A stretch of DNA of 64,000 bases from JADHMP01 sp016779985 (GCA_016779985.1 JADHMP010000001.1:1-64000); one strand, 5' to 3'; numbered from the stretch's first letter, positions 31,962 to 42,022 are shown. Program-made: numbers and translations. The notes: generated by a model not told the origin, from the letters alone.

Positions 31962-32705
31962 TTAATTACCCCTTGCTTGGGTAAAGAGATCAAGTTTAAT
32001 ATCATCAAGACCATTATCATCAAAAGGGTATTCCAAATGGTCTTGAATATTATAAAGAGAAACTAAGATGAATTCACTCAAAATTACAATAAAGTATGAA
32101 AGCCAAGCAGGATTGTCCAACCCTATTTTATTGATGATTGAGGGAGTATAAATTAATGGAAAGATATATATGAATATCAAGCAATAAGCTTTTAGACTTA
32201 TAGGGGTTCTATGGTTGTGTACACCAATCAAATTGTCAATGCTTTCAGAAACATCATTGATGAATCTAACAACACGTGGTCGAGCAGATTTCCTAATGTG
32301 TTCAGCATTAAAAGAAGCAAAATCATAGATCGCTTGGATTTTTTCATCTAAATTTTTCGAATCTGGATTTTCTGATCGTAAGTAGTCAAATAGTTCATTT
32401 TCTAAATCTGAAATTATAGTCTTTCCTTCTTTATCGATTTCTTTCTGTTCTACTAGACTCATTTTGAAAAGATTGGATAATGTTTTTAAAGAAGATCGAA
32501 ATGAGCTTAAAAACTGCAATGCTTTTTCCCTTCTTCTAAAGGCACCACGAATAGTAAAAACCAATGGAAAAATTATGGCAATACTGATTAGAGTCAAATC
32601 AATATTATAAACTACATTAAATTTGTAGGCTGTGAAAGGGACCAGAATAGATATAAAAAGAGTAATGAAAGTTCGAAAATTGATAATCGATAGATATCTT
32701 GACAT
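31962..32705 (-). CDS. Bestrophin-like membrane protein
   Basis: The 247-residue protein has four hydrophobic segments: two near the N terminus (about 10-50) and two near the C terminus (about 170-220). Charged helices lie between them. The ending LSEFILVSLYNIQDHLEYPFDDNGLDDIKLD closely follows the bestrophin pattern IExPFGxDxNDLxLD, which forms the cytoplasmic belt of these anion channels. The N-terminal part RGAFRRREKAL also fits. It is divergent from the next gene, 40 bases away. Ion selectivity is not deducible. Confidence 0.6.
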   Translation of the reverse strand: MSRYLSIINFRTFITLFISILVPFTAYKFNVVYNIDLTLISIAIIFPLVFTIRGAFRRREKALQFLSSFRSSLKTLSNLFKMSLVEQKEIDKEGKTIISDLENELFDYLRSENPDSKNLDEKIQAIYDFASFNAEHIRKSARPRVVRFINDVSESIDNLIGVHNHRTPISLKAYCLIFIYIFPLIYTPSIINKIGLDNPAWLSYFIVILSEFILVSLYNIQDHLEYPFDDNGLDDIKLDLFTQARGN

Positions 32706-32745
32706 AATAATAACTTATTCAATATATTTAACAAAACTAAAGAAA

Positions 32746-33768
32746 TTGAAAAGAACAACATTAGCTTTAATTTTATTTTTCTTTATATCGTCTTTTTCTA
32801 ATGGTCAGAGCTATCCTACACCAGATCGTTTGTTTTATGAAATAGAACCCTTAGAACTGAAGCTCACATTTTCATCTAAAGAAGTCAAAATTAACACTAA
32901 TGATTCAACATATGTGGATATTCCATTATTTGTTTTGGATCAAAAAAAATGGGATACGATAAATGTGAGTCTAAGGGCTAGAGGCAACTTTAGACGTTCC
33001 ACCTGTTTTTTTCCACCTATACGGATGGAAATAAAAAAGAAAGCGCGAAAGGAGACCCTTTTTGAGCATTATAAAAAAACAAAAATTGTGTTTCCTTGTC
33101 TGATTGAAGATGAAATGAATGATAATATTTTAAAAGAATTCATTGCTTATAAGTTATTTGAATTAGTTTCTCCCTATCATTTTAGAACAAGAGCGTTAAA
33201 ATTAAATTATACAGATAGTTCAGAAAAATTGGCCAAAAAGTTTATGCTGCGTGGATTCTTAATTGAAGATGACAGTCGGATTGCAAAGAGAACACAAGCT
33301 AAAGTGTATAAAAAATATATTCATCCTAAATCTCTAGATGCTGAAGGAGCAATAAAGGACGCCATGTTTCAGTATTTTTTAGGAAATACTGATTTTTCTA
33401 TGGCCTATCAACACAACGGGAAATTGGTTCAAGTTGGGGAATCAGTTATTCCAATACCTTATGATTTTGATATGACAGGTTGGGTAAACCCTAGTTATGC
33501 TGTAGCAAACACCTCTTTAGGTCTGAATTCAGTTGAAGAACGTGTTTATAGAGGCTATCAGCGTGAAGTATCAATAATTGAAAAAGTGAGGCAACATTAT
33601 TTAAAATTAGCACCAGATTTTTTTGATATCATAAGTTGTTATGAAACTGAATTTGATTCTCCAAAAGAATTTGAACACATTGTGAAATTCACACAATCTT
33701 TCTTTGAAATATTAGAAAATGACACTTCTTTTCAACAAAATATTATAGATCAGCTAAGAACTCGCTAA
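32746..33768 (+). CDS. Secreted protein, CotH-kinase-like family
   Basis: A TTG at 32746 is the best start. It opens directly with a signal peptide (LKRTTLALILFFFISSFSNGQ), and using the ATG at 32632 would overlap the divergent gene and give an odd N terminus. The 340-residue product contains VSLRARGNFRR...CFFPPIRMEIKKK, KIVFPC, FMLRGFLIEDD, LGNTDFSMAYQHN and PIPYDFDMTGWVNP. The RxRGN and late YDFDxxG patterns recall CotH-type kinases and a related family of exported Bacteroidota proteins. The function is unknown. Confidence 0.65.
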   Translation: MKRTTLALILFFFISSFSNGQSYPTPDRLFYEIEPLELKLTFSSKEVKINTNDSTYVDIPLFVLDQKKWDTINVSLRARGNFRRSTCFFPPIRMEIKKKARKETLFEHYKKTKIVFPCLIEDEMNDNILKEFIAYKLFELVSPYHFRTRALKLNYTDSSEKLAKKFMLRGFLIEDDSRIAKRTQAKVYKKYIHPKSLDAEGAIKDAMFQYFLGNTDFSMAYQHNGKLVQVGESVIPIPYDFDMTGWVNPSYAVANTSLGLNSVEERVYRGYQREVSIIEKVRQHYLKLAPDFFDIISCYETEFDSPKEFEHIVKFTQSFFEILENDTSFQQNIIDQLRTR

Positions 33769-34823
33769 TCAAAAGCTAAACTTTTTTTGAATTTGTGAAA
33801 GATTTGTGTGTTATCGTAGATTCCTTTGAACTCTTCTGAATGAGGACCATAACTAAACACAGGAATCATTATGGCTGTGTGCCCAGTGGTAGAAAAAATG
33901 GTTTTTATTTTATTGTTTTCCATTTCCCCACCTGATATGGCAAGTCCTCCTGTTTCATGGTCACCAGTGACAACAATCAAAGTATTTTTATTTTTTTTCG
34001 CAAAATCTAAAGCAGCCTGAATGGATTCATTAAAATCTTTAAATTCAGAAAGAACATAATCTATATCATTATCATGTCCGCCCCAATCAATTTGTGACCC
34101 CTCCACCATTATAAAGAAAGGAGAGTCTTGTAGGGCTACTTTTTCTAAAGTCGCCAGTAGCATTTTAGATAGCGATGGATTTCTGCCTTCCAAAATTGTT
34201 TTAGGGTCGTCATTGGCTGTAAAATAGCCTATCTTTTCAGCTGAGCTTTTTTCAAACTCTCCAATGCTAGAGACATATGTTCTCGTGTTGTCTTCTAATA
34301 AGAGATTTCTATTATCTTTTCTAGAAGTAAAATATTTTTTACCACCACCCATAAAATAGTCTACTTCACTCTTCGTTAGTTGAAATGCAATTTCTTCATA
34401 TTTATAACGAGAGGATACTTTGGCAAAGAAGGACGCAGGAGTTGCATGTAAAATTGTTGAAGTAGCTATCAAAGCTGTTTTATATCCATTTGACTGACAT
34501 AATTCTAAAATATTGGGGATAGGATTTTTATTTTCATCTAAACCGATCACCCTATTATGCGTTTTCATTCCACTTGACATGGCAGTGCCGCTGGCTGCTG
34601 AGTCAGTAACTAAATTGTCATAAGAGTGAGTTTTTGACAAACCAATGTATTGAAAGTCTTCAAATGCAGTATGATTGTCGTTTACATAATTTCCAGCACT
34701 AATCTGAGGTAAACCAGTGCCATCACCGATAAAAAAAATGACATTTATGGGTTTTTGTGCCAGCAAATTTGCTATTGAAATAAAGAAAAATAAAAAATAA
34801 ATTGGGGATTTTGAGTAATACAT
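33765..34823 (-). CDS. Alkaline phosphatase (PhoA type), exported
   Basis: The 352-residue protein has a signal peptide (IYFLFFFISIANLLAQ) and the PhoA fold motifs: VIFFIGDGTGLPQ (metal Asp), VTDSAASGTAMSSG with the phosphate-accepting Ser, ATPASFFAKV, MVEGSQIDWGGHDND (metal ligands) and VTGDHETGGLA. A C-terminal STTGHTA supplies the last His. It should release phosphate from monoesters in the periplasm. It ends within four bases of the convergent upstream gene. No Pho box could be recognised. Confidence 0.93.
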   Translation of the reverse strand: MYYSKSPIYFLFFFISIANLLAQKPINVIFFIGDGTGLPQISAGNYVNDNHTAFEDFQYIGLSKTHSYDNLVTDSAASGTAMSSGMKTHNRVIGLDENKNPIPNILELCQSNGYKTALIATSTILHATPASFFAKVSSRYKYEEIAFQLTKSEVDYFMGGGKKYFTSRKDNRNLLLEDNTRTYVSSIGEFEKSSAEKIGYFTANDDPKTILEGRNPSLSKMLLATLEKVALQDSPFFIMVEGSQIDWGGHDNDIDYVLSEFKDFNESIQAALDFAKKNKNTLIVVTGDHETGGLAISGGEMENNKIKTIFSTTGHTAIMIPVFSYGPHSEEFKGIYDNTQIFHKFKKSLAFD

Positions 34824-34876
34824 TTTATTAACGTTTGTCTTGTAAAAATATACTTTTTTATAAAATTAATGCTGTT

Positions 34877-36115
34877 TTAAAGCCTCAAATGAGGCGCCAA
34901 AAAAGAAAGAGTTTTTTTTGTTGCACCACTATGTTGATTTATATAATTTCTGTTGATTGATTGAATTAAGTTATATTTTTCCTCACTTAAAGTTTCATAT
35001 ATTGAAATGAATTCAGCTTCATTTTTTACACTAAAAACGCCTTTCTTTTGAACTAGTTCTTGAGCTTCTTTAAAGTTTTGAAAGTTTTTTCCAACAAAAA
35101 CAGGCACCCCAAATACAACCGGCTCTAAAATATTGTGAAGCCCTTTGTTGCCCATACCCCCACCTACATATGCCAAGTGGGCATATTGATAAATTTGAGC
35201 CAATAGACCCACGCTGTCAATAACCAAAATTCTTTTGTCCTCATCTTGAGCACTATTAAATGTAGACCAAACAGCAATTTCTTTATTAATTATGGTTTTT
35301 AGTTTAGAAACCGTATTTGAATTCACTTCATGTGGTGCAATAATTATTTTAGTAGAAGTATAGTCAATCAAATAGTTAAGAAAAAGAGGATAATCTTCTG
35401 GCCAAGTACTCCCTGCAACAAAACATTTTTCACCATTCAAAAAAGATTCAATCTCAAAAATGGGTTTTACTTCTTTAGAGTTTGAAAGCACTCTATCCAT
35501 TCTAAGGTCACCAACACAACTAATGTTCTTAAAGCCATGTTCTACTAATAATTGTTCAGATTGCTGATCGACAACCATAAAACCATCAAGTTTTCGAACT
35601 AAATCAAGCACCCATTTTCCATAGGGTTTAAATAGAAATTGTGAAGGATGAAATCGGCCACAGAGCGAAAAAGTTTTAATGCTATTCTCTTTTAATAAAT
35701 CAAGGGTGTTTGGCCAAAATTCATATTTCACAAAAAGAGTCAGATCTGGTTTTAGGAGGGTTAAAAAATTTTTGATGCTTTTTCTTTCATCAAAAGGCAA
35801 ATAGCCTAACCAATCAGCTTGTGTATAGTTTTTTTGAACTTCATACCCCGAGGAAGAAAAAAAAGTTATGGCAATAAACCAAGCATTGGAGTTTTCCTTG
35901 ATTGCCTCAATGAGTGGACGTGCAAGTTCAAATTCACCCAGAGAGGCACAATGAATCCAAACGCATTTTTGTTGTTGATTTCGAGAGATCGTTTTTAATT
36001 GACGGAGCGTATGTTTTTGACCTTGGCACTGCAGCTTGATTTTTGCATCAAAAAAACTGCTAAATTTAATTAGGGGTAAGCTAAGAAAAACCAGAATTTG
36101 GTACCAAAAAAACAA
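34877..36115 (-). CDS. waaA: 3-deoxy-D-manno-octulosonic acid (Kdo) transferase
   Basis: The 412-residue GT-B glycosyltransferase adds Kdo to lipid A at the inner membrane. Visible features: an N-terminal hydrophobic anchor, WIHCASLGEFELARPLI (acceptor Glu), FFSSSGYEVQKNY, DLTLFVKYEFWPN, GSTWPEDYPL, IAPHEV and the CMP-Kdo site GGGMGNKGLHNILEPVVFGVPVF. Length matches the family. With lpxK at 18.9 kb it indicates a standard Kdo-lipid A pathway. Confidence 0.93.
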   Translation of the reverse strand: MFFWYQILVFLSLPLIKFSSFFDAKIKLQCQGQKHTLRQLKTISRNQQQKCVWIHCASLGEFELARPLIEAIKENSNAWFIAITFFSSSGYEVQKNYTQADWLGYLPFDERKSIKNFLTLLKPDLTLFVKYEFWPNTLDLLKENSIKTFSLCGRFHPSQFLFKPYGKWVLDLVRKLDGFMVVDQQSEQLLVEHGFKNISCVGDLRMDRVLSNSKEVKPIFEIESFLNGEKCFVAGSTWPEDYPLFLNYLIDYTSTKIIIAPHEVNSNTVSKLKTIINKEIAVWSTFNSAQDEDKRILVIDSVGLLAQIYQYAHLAYVGGGMGNKGLHNILEPVVFGVPVFVGKNFQNFKEAQELVQKKGVFSVKNEAEFISIYETLSEEKYNLIQSINRNYINQHSGATKKTLSFLAPHLRL

Positions 36116-36199
36116 AATGATGAATTTTAATCAAAAATAGTTTTAAACATTGGGAATGAAAAGACAAAAGCTTTTTTAAATTTAACCCAAAATCTAGCT

Positions 36200-37336
36200 A
36201 TGGAAGAAATTAGAATGGTTGATCTTAAAGGTCAATATTCCTTTATCAAAAAAGAAATTGATGTTGCATTAGAACAAATCTTCCAAGACACTGATTTCAT
36301 CAATGGAAAAGCCGTGTGGGCTTTTCAAAATAAATTACAAGATTATTTAGGGATCAATCATGTGATTCCTTGCGCCAATGGAACAGATGCACTTCAAATT
36401 GCATTGATGGCACTAGATTTAAAACAAGGAGATGAAGTAATAACTGCAGATTTTACTTTTGCCGCTACCGTCGAAGTGATTGCCCTTTTAAAGCTCAAGC
36501 CCGTGCTCGTGGATGTTGATCCCCATACATTCAATTTAGATCCTCAGGCCGTTGCCAAAGCAATTACTCCCAATACAAAAGCGATCATTCCTGTGCATTT
36601 ATTTGGTCAAGCTTCATCTATGGAGCCTATTCTTTCTTTGGCAAAGAAACACCAACTATTTGTTGTGGAAGACAACGCGCAAGGCATTGGAGCCACTTAT
36701 ACATTTTCTGATGGCAAAAAAGTAAAAACAGGTGTTTTGGGTGATGTCGGAACTACTTCTTTTTTTCCGTCAAAGAACTTAGGAGCCTATGGTGATGGTG
36801 GTGCAATTTTCACTAAAGACAAAGGCCTAGCTGAAAAAATTAGAGGAATTGTCAATCATGGAATGTACACCCGTTATTATCATGATGTTGTAGGGGTAAA
36901 TTCAAGGCTAGATTCACTACAAGCAGCCATATTAAGTGTTAAGTTGAATAATTTAGATTTTTACAACGAAAGAAGAAAAGCGGCAGCCTTATATTATAAT
37001 CAACTTTTAAGTGAGAATAAATACATCATTACACCCTATCGAGAAAAAGAGTGTGATTCGCATGTATACCATCAATATACCCTAAAAATATCAAATCAAA
37101 AGAGAGATGCTTTGGCCTCTTATTTGCAGGGAAAAAAGATTCCTTTTGGAATTTATTATCCCGTTCCATTACATCAGCAAAAAGCCTACAGCCATTATGG
37201 TTTTCAAGAGCATGATTTTCCTTCCACCAATCAATTGGTTAAAGAAGTTATTTCACTACCCATGCACACAGAACTTACGACTCAACAAATAGAATACATT
37301 TGCAACCACATCTTAAATTTTTTAAATAATGAGTAA
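36200..37336 (+). CDS. DegT/DnrJ/EryC1 sugar aminotransferase
   Basis: The 378-residue PLP enzyme aminates a nucleotide-linked keto sugar. Family motifs: NGTDALQIALMAL, FTFAATVEVIALL, VHLFGQASSMEPI, VEDNAQGIGA (PLP Asp), TSFFPSKNLGAYGDGGAIFT with the Schiff-base Lys, and GVNSRLDSLQAAIL. The product is usually built into surface polysaccharide, but there are no other sugar genes next to it here. It overlaps the amidohydrolase gene by eight bases. Confidence 0.93.
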   Translation: MEEIRMVDLKGQYSFIKKEIDVALEQIFQDTDFINGKAVWAFQNKLQDYLGINHVIPCANGTDALQIALMALDLKQGDEVITADFTFAATVEVIALLKLKPVLVDVDPHTFNLDPQAVAKAITPNTKAIIPVHLFGQASSMEPILSLAKKHQLFVVEDNAQGIGATYTFSDGKKVKTGVLGDVGTTSFFPSKNLGAYGDGGAIFTKDKGLAEKIRGIVNHGMYTRYYHDVVGVNSRLDSLQAAILSVKLNNLDFYNERRKAAALYYNQLLSENKYIITPYREKECDSHVYHQYTLKISNQKRDALASYLQGKKIPFGIYYPVPLHQQKAYSHYGFQEHDFPSTNQLVKEVISLPMHTELTTQQIEYICNHILNFLNNE

Positions 37337-38633
37337 CCTATTAGTTCCAAAAAAATATTTTTTTCTTGCCCTTATTTTTTGTCTCCAATCCATTTCAGCG
37401 CAAACCATTTATTTGCATTGTGGGAATCTTTTTGACAGCACCTCTGGCAGGATGCTAAAAAAACAAACAGTAATTGTTGATGGAAACGAAATCAAACAAG
37501 TTGAAACGGGGTATACATATCCTACTGATTCAGCAATAGAAGTAATTGATTTATCAGAAAAAACAGTTTATCCAGGGTTTATTGACTTACATGTTCATGT
37601 AGAAAGTGAGACAACTAAAAAAAGTTATTTAGATACATATGAAAAGAATCCTGAAGATATTGCTCTAGATGGAGTGGTATATGCTGAAAAAACATTGATG
37701 GCTGGCTTCACTACAGTACGTGATTTAGGAGGAAGTGGTGTTAATATTGCTCTTTCAAAAGCGATAAACGCAGGCAAAATTGCAGGGCCAAGAATTTTTA
37801 CAGCAGGAAAATCTTTAGCTACTACTGGTGGACATGCAGATCCGACCAATGGGTATAGAAGAGATTTAAGAGGAGATCCAGGGCCCCTTCAAGGTGTTGT
37901 CAATTCCATCGCTGATGCAAAAGAAGCTGTTCGGCACCGCTATAAAAATGGTGCTCATTGGATAAAAATTACCGCAACAGGAGGGGTCTTGAGCGTGGCA
38001 AAAAGTGGGCAAAACCCTCAATTTACTGAAGAAGAAATAGAGGCCATAACCAAAACAGCAAAAGATTATGGATTGGATGTTGCTGCTCACGCTCATGGAG
38101 ATGAAGGCATGCAACGTGCTGTTAAAATGGGTGTAAAAACAATTGAACATGGTACTTTGATGAGTGAAAAGACTATGGATTTAATGAAGGAAAAGGGAGT
38201 TTATTTAGTACCCACCATCACCGCTGGAAAAGAGGTCGCTGAAAAAGCTTCAATCCCTGGATACTATCCTGAAATTATTGTGCCTAAAGCACTCAAAATA
38301 GGGGCACAAATTCAAAACACCTTTGCTAAGGCTTTTAAAAGAGGTGTTCCTATTGCTTTTGGAACTGATGCGGGTGTCTTCCCTCATGGCAAAAATGCAC
38401 TAGAGTTTGGCTATATGGAAGAGGCTGGAATGCCTATGGCAGAGGTGTTGCAATCGGCTACTATTGTTAATGCCAAAATTTTGGACCAAGCATCTGAATT
38501 GGGTCAAATAGCCCCAGGCTTCAAAGCTGACATGGTGGCTACTCATGAAAATGCACTGCTTGATAGTGGGACCCTTAACGATATTTTTTTCGTAATGAAA
38601 GAAGGTAAAATTTATAAAAACAAAATGGATTAA
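37329..38633 (+). CDS. Exported amidohydrolase
   Basis: The 434-residue protein begins with a signal peptide (KKYFFLALIFCLQSISAQ), then the amidohydrolase barrel. DLHVHVE gives the first two metal His; GAHWIKITATGG carries the bridging Lys; VAAHAHGDEGM and IEHGTLM give two more His; AFGTDAG gives the catalytic Asp. This set resembles exported Xaa-Pro dipeptidase-like or imidazolonepropionase-like enzymes. Substrate is unknown; a dipeptide or cyclic amide is likely. Its end meets fabD from the other strand. Confidence 0.88.
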   Translation: MSNLLVPKKYFFLALIFCLQSISAQTIYLHCGNLFDSTSGRMLKKQTVIVDGNEIKQVETGYTYPTDSAIEVIDLSEKTVYPGFIDLHVHVESETTKKSYLDTYEKNPEDIALDGVVYAEKTLMAGFTTVRDLGGSGVNIALSKAINAGKIAGPRIFTAGKSLATTGGHADPTNGYRRDLRGDPGPLQGVVNSIADAKEAVRHRYKNGAHWIKITATGGVLSVAKSGQNPQFTEEEIEAITKTAKDYGLDVAAHAHGDEGMQRAVKMGVKTIEHGTLMSEKTMDLMKEKGVYLVPTITAGKEVAEKASIPGYYPEIIVPKALKIGAQIQNTFAKAFKRGVPIAFGTDAGVFPHGKNALEFGYMEEAGMPMAEVLQSATIVNAKILDQASELGQIAPGFKADMVATHENALLDSGTLNDIFFVMKEGKIYKNKMD

Positions 38634-39514
38634 AGGGCTTCAAAACTTAACGTTTGAACCTCTCTATTGATCTTTCTAATCAATCCTTGTAAAACTTTCC
38701 CAGGGCCTACTTCAACAAATTCTTCTGCCCCGTTTTCAATCATTTGAGAAACGCTTTGGGTCCATTTTACAGGAGCGGTTAATTGAGCAATCAATTGTTT
38801 TTTAATAAGGGCAGGATCTTTTGTTGGCTGGGCAGACACGTTTTGATAAACAGGGCACTCAGGGGTATAAAACCTAGTGCTTTCAATAGCTTCTGCTAGC
38901 TTATTTTGAGCATGTTCCATCAAGGGGGAATGAAAAGCACCGCTCACGGATAAGGGAACCACTCTTTTGGCTCCAGCCTCCTTAAGGGCATCACTGACTT
39001 TATTGACTCCATCTATACTTCCTGATATCACTAATTGTCCTGGACAATTGAAATTTGCTGGAATCACAACTGCATCAGTTTGATTGCAGTGTTGAACAAC
39101 AACTTCATCATCTAAGCCTAAAACAGCAGCCATGCTTCCTTGGGTTATTTCACATGCCTCTTGCATGGCTAAGGCTCTCTTATACACAAGTTGCAAGCCT
39201 TCTTCAAAAGACAGCACTTTGGCGGCTACTAAAGCTGAGAACTCACCTAATGAATGACCTGCAACCATGTCAGGCATCCATTTTTTATTGGCTGTTTCGA
39301 ATAGGATTGTTGAATGTAAAAAAATGGCTGGCTGGGTCACTTTAGTATGTTGCAAAGCTTCAGCGTCTTCTCCAAACATGATATCTGTAATAGAAAAACC
39401 TAATAGTTTATTGGCTGTTTCAAAATGACTTTTGGCTTTTGGATTTGTGTTGTATAGATGTTTTCCCATACCCGGAAATTGGGCTCCTTGCCCTGGAAAA
39501 ATAGCTGCTTTCAT
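38630..39514 (-). CDS. fabD: Malonyl-CoA:ACP transacylase
   Basis: The 294-residue enzyme loads malonyl groups onto acyl carrier protein for fatty-acid synthesis. FPGQGAQFPGMG is at the start, the nucleophile Ser88 is in GHSLGEFSAL, the Arg is in YKRALAMQEA, and the His is in GAFHSPLM. EVGPGKVLQGL closes the domain. It overlaps folA by four bases (ATGA). Confidence 0.96.
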   Translation of the reverse strand: MKAAIFPGQGAQFPGMGKHLYNTNPKAKSHFETANKLLGFSITDIMFGEDAEALQHTKVTQPAIFLHSTILFETANKKWMPDMVAGHSLGEFSALVAAKVLSFEEGLQLVYKRALAMQEACEITQGSMAAVLGLDDEVVVQHCNQTDAVVIPANFNCPGQLVISGSIDGVNKVSDALKEAGAKRVVPLSVSGAFHSPLMEHAQNKLAEAIESTRFYTPECPVYQNVSAQPTKDPALIKKQLIAQLTAPVKWTQSVSQMIENGAEEFVEVGPGKVLQGLIRKINREVQTLSFEAL

Positions 39515-40026
39515 TTGTTTGCTTTACGATAGGTTAGAAAAGAATAATTATAGGGTTGCTCGGCCTGTCTAAAATGATCTTCTTTTGATAGTAATTCCCA
39601 AACGGAGAAATCTATTAATGGGAAAAAGGCATCTCCTTCAAATTCATGATGAATTTGAGTTAATTCAATTTTGTGTGCTAAGGGTAGGAAAAGAGTATAA
39701 ATTTCGCCTCCTCCCAAAATAAAGGGCTGCAAATCTTCATCGGTGTTGGCAAGGGCTTCTGCAACACTGTGAACAACTAGAGCCCCTTTTGCGGTATAGT
39801 TTCTATTTCTTGTCAAAACAATATTTGTTCTTTTGGGCAAGGCATAGGGAAGGGACTCAAATGTTTTTCTACCCATAATCACGCAGTGACCTGAGGTTAA
39901 TCTTTTAAACCGCTTAAGATCAGCTGATATATGCCAAATAAGTTTGTTGTCCTTTCCAAGAACATTATTGCTAGAAATGGCAGCGATTAGCGTAATTTCT
40001 TTTTCAATAGCATCAAATTTGTTCAT
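39511..40026 (-). CDS. folA: Dihydrofolate reductase
   Basis: The start at 40026 (MNKFDAIEKEITLIAAISSNN) is chosen; the longer frame runs into the divergent gene. The 171-residue protein has the normal DHFR motifs: AAISSNNVLGKDNKLIWHI, DLKRFKRLTSGHCVIMGRKTFESL, TNIVLTRN, FILGGGEIYTLFLP and LTQIHHEFEGDAFFP. It reduces dihydrofolate produced by thymidylate synthase, whose gene lies 1.1 kb away on the same strand. folC in the same window completes the folate link. Confidence 0.95.
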   Translation of the reverse strand: MNKFDAIEKEITLIAAISSNNVLGKDNKLIWHISADLKRFKRLTSGHCVIMGRKTFESLPYALPKRTNIVLTRNRNYTAKGALVVHSVAEALANTDEDLQPFILGGGEIYTLFLPLAHKIELTQIHHEFEGDAFFPLIDFSVWELLSKEDHFRQAEQPYNYSFLTYRKANK

Positions 40027-40075
40027 TAATAGTGTTACTTTTGAAGGCAAAAATACACTTTCTTTGGAAGTTGTT

Positions 40076-41110
40076 ATGCTTGAAGAGTTTCCTCCCATAA
40101 AACACTCTATTTATTTTAATACAGCTTATGTTGGATTAATGCCTATGCCGCTCTACGAATTTAGGCAAGCCCATGACCAAGATTATTTTTTAAATGGGGA
40201 TCTTTATAAACTTGATGCTTACGCAACCATTGAAAAAAAAGGAGAGTCAGTGGCTTCTTTTTTTGGTGCGTCCAAAAACCAAACAATTTTAGTTTCAAAT
40301 TTTTCTGAAAGTATTCGATTTGCATTGTCCATGTTGCCAAAATCCATGCGGTTTTTATTACTTAAAGAGGATTATCCGTCTTTGACGTTAGCTGTTAAAG
40401 AGGCAGGATTTGAATCTACAGAAATTCCAGTTTCATACACTTTAGAGACTGATATTGAAACGATTATAGAAAGTAAAAAAATAGATGTATTAGCTCTAAG
40501 TGTTGTACAATATATTTCGGGTATTGAAATTGATCAAGATTTTCTACTTGAATTAAAAAAGAAATATCCTGACTTATTAATAATTGGTGATGGCACACAA
40601 TTTTTAGGTACAGCACCATTTAACTTTACAAACAGCCCTTTTGACGTCCTTGCAGCAAGTGGTTATAAATGGCTCATGGCTGGGTTTGGAAATGGAGTTC
40701 TTTTTTTTTCAGACTATTTTAAGGCCTTAATAAATAAAAGCCATGACCAAATTATTGAAAAATATTATGTAGGCCATTTTAATATTTTAGCTATCGCCTC
40801 TTTAGCCAAAGCAATAGAGCTGATCCAAGCCAGAGGCTTTTCTCAAATGTTAGACAGAAAAAAGCATTTAACAACGCTATTGAATAATGGCTTGCTGGAC
40901 TTAAAACTTATATCCCCCTTAATTTCAAACAGAAAAAAACACAGCAGTATTTTTGCAATTCCAGATAAAAAAAACCTCTTCGAAAAGCTAATCGAAAAAA
41001 ATATAAGATGTGCTCAACGAGGAGGGTTCATTCGGATTTCTCTCCACTTTTATAATTCAGAAAAAGACGTTGAGATTTTACTTTCGTTTCTAAAAGATCA
41101 CGCTATTTAA
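40076..41110 (+). CDS. Class V aminotransferase-fold PLP enzyme
   Basis: The ATG at 40076 (MLEEFPPIKHSIYFNTAYVG) gives a proper fold start 49 bases from folA; the earlier in-frame ATG lies inside folA. The 344-residue protein has NTAYVGLMPMP, ALSVVQYISGIEID, GDGTQFLGTAPFNF, DVLAASGYKWLMAGFGNGVLFFS with the Schiff-base Lys, and CAQRGGFIRISLHFYN. These are the marks of the cysteine-desulfurase/selenocysteine-lyase superfamily, but the substrate is not evident. It ends within four bases of thyA, which is on the other strand. Confidence 0.85.
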   Translation: MLEEFPPIKHSIYFNTAYVGLMPMPLYEFRQAHDQDYFLNGDLYKLDAYATIEKKGESVASFFGASKNQTILVSNFSESIRFALSMLPKSMRFLLLKEDYPSLTLAVKEAGFESTEIPVSYTLETDIETIIESKKIDVLALSVVQYISGIEIDQDFLLELKKKYPDLLIIGDGTQFLGTAPFNFTNSPFDVLAASGYKWLMAGFGNGVLFFSDYFKALINKSHDQIIEKYYVGHFNILAIASLAKAIELIQARGFSQMLDRKKHLTTLLNNGLLDLKLISPLISNRKKHSSIFAIPDKKNLFEKLIEKNIRCAQRGGFIRISLHFYNSEKDVEILLSFLKDHAI

Positions 41111-41931
41111 ATAGCCACCTTTCCCTTAATATGAGGATGAGGATCATAATTAAGTAAGGTGAAATCTTCAATAGTAAAATCAAAAATTGAGTTTATATTA
41201 GGATTCAAGCGCATGGTTGGAAGTGGCCTAGGCTTACGTGAATATTGTTCTTCTAGTTGTTCTCTGTGATTTGAATAAATATGAACATCTCCAAAAGTAT
41301 GAACAAAATCACCAGGAGATAAGTGGCAAACTTGAGCAACCATAAGTGTCAATAAAGCATAAGAAGCTATATTGAAAGGAACGCCTAAAAATAGATCTGC
41401 ACTTCGCTGATAGAGTTGACAAGACAACTTTCCATCGGCTACATAAAATTGGAAAAAGGCATGGCAGGGGGGTAAAGCGGCTTTTTTGTTGGCGACGTTT
41501 TCACTAAAACTTTGTTGTGTGTTGGGTAACACGCTTGGATTCCATGCAGATACAATCATTCTTCGACTATCTGGATTGGTTTTTATCGTGTTAATTACTT
41601 CTTTGATTTGATCAATCCCTTCACTATTCCAGTTACGCCATTGATGCCCATAGACAGGTCCTAAATCTCCATTTTGATCTGCCCATTCATTCCAAATACG
41701 CACCCCATTTTCTTGTAAATAGCCAATGTTAGTGTCTCCTTTGAGAAACCATAGTAACTCATGAATAATCGATTTTATATGAACTTTTTTGGTAGTAACC
41801 AAAGGAAAGCCTTCTGCTAAATCAAAACGCATTTGATAGCCAAAAATACTAGTTGTGCCTGTTCCTGTGCGGTCTGTTTTAGTGGTTCCGTGTTTGAAAA
41901 TGTGGTCAACTAGATCCAAATATTGCTTCAT
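41107..41931 (-). CDS. thyA: Thymidylate synthase
   Basis: The 274-residue enzyme makes dTMP from dUMP with methylene-tetrahydrofolate. DRTGTGTTSIFGYQMRF, ELLWFLKGDTNI, WNEWADQNGDLGPVYGHQWR, the nucleophile Cys in LPPCHAFFQFYV, QRSADLFLGVPFNIASYALL and the ending PHPHIKGKVAI are all present. Between WNPS and LPPC it has a short insert (QQSFSENVANKKAA) also known from other Bacteroidota. The start at 41931 is preferred to one 11 codons upstream. Confidence 0.96.
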   Translation of the reverse strand: MKQYLDLVDHIFKHGTTKTDRTGTGTTSIFGYQMRFDLAEGFPLVTTKKVHIKSIIHELLWFLKGDTNIGYLQENGVRIWNEWADQNGDLGPVYGHQWRNWNSEGIDQIKEVINTIKTNPDSRRMIVSAWNPSVLPNTQQSFSENVANKKAALPPCHAFFQFYVADGKLSCQLYQRSADLFLGVPFNIASYALLTLMVAQVCHLSPGDFVHTFGDVHIYSNHREQLEEQYSRKPRPLPTMRLNPNINSIFDFTIEDFTLLNYDPHPHIKGKVAI

Positions 41932-42022
41932 GAAATTACTTTTTTCAAAAATAAAAGCAATCACTCAAAATCTCACTATTAAAATAGAGGTGTTTATTAA
42001 ATAAAGATTAACAATTATAGAT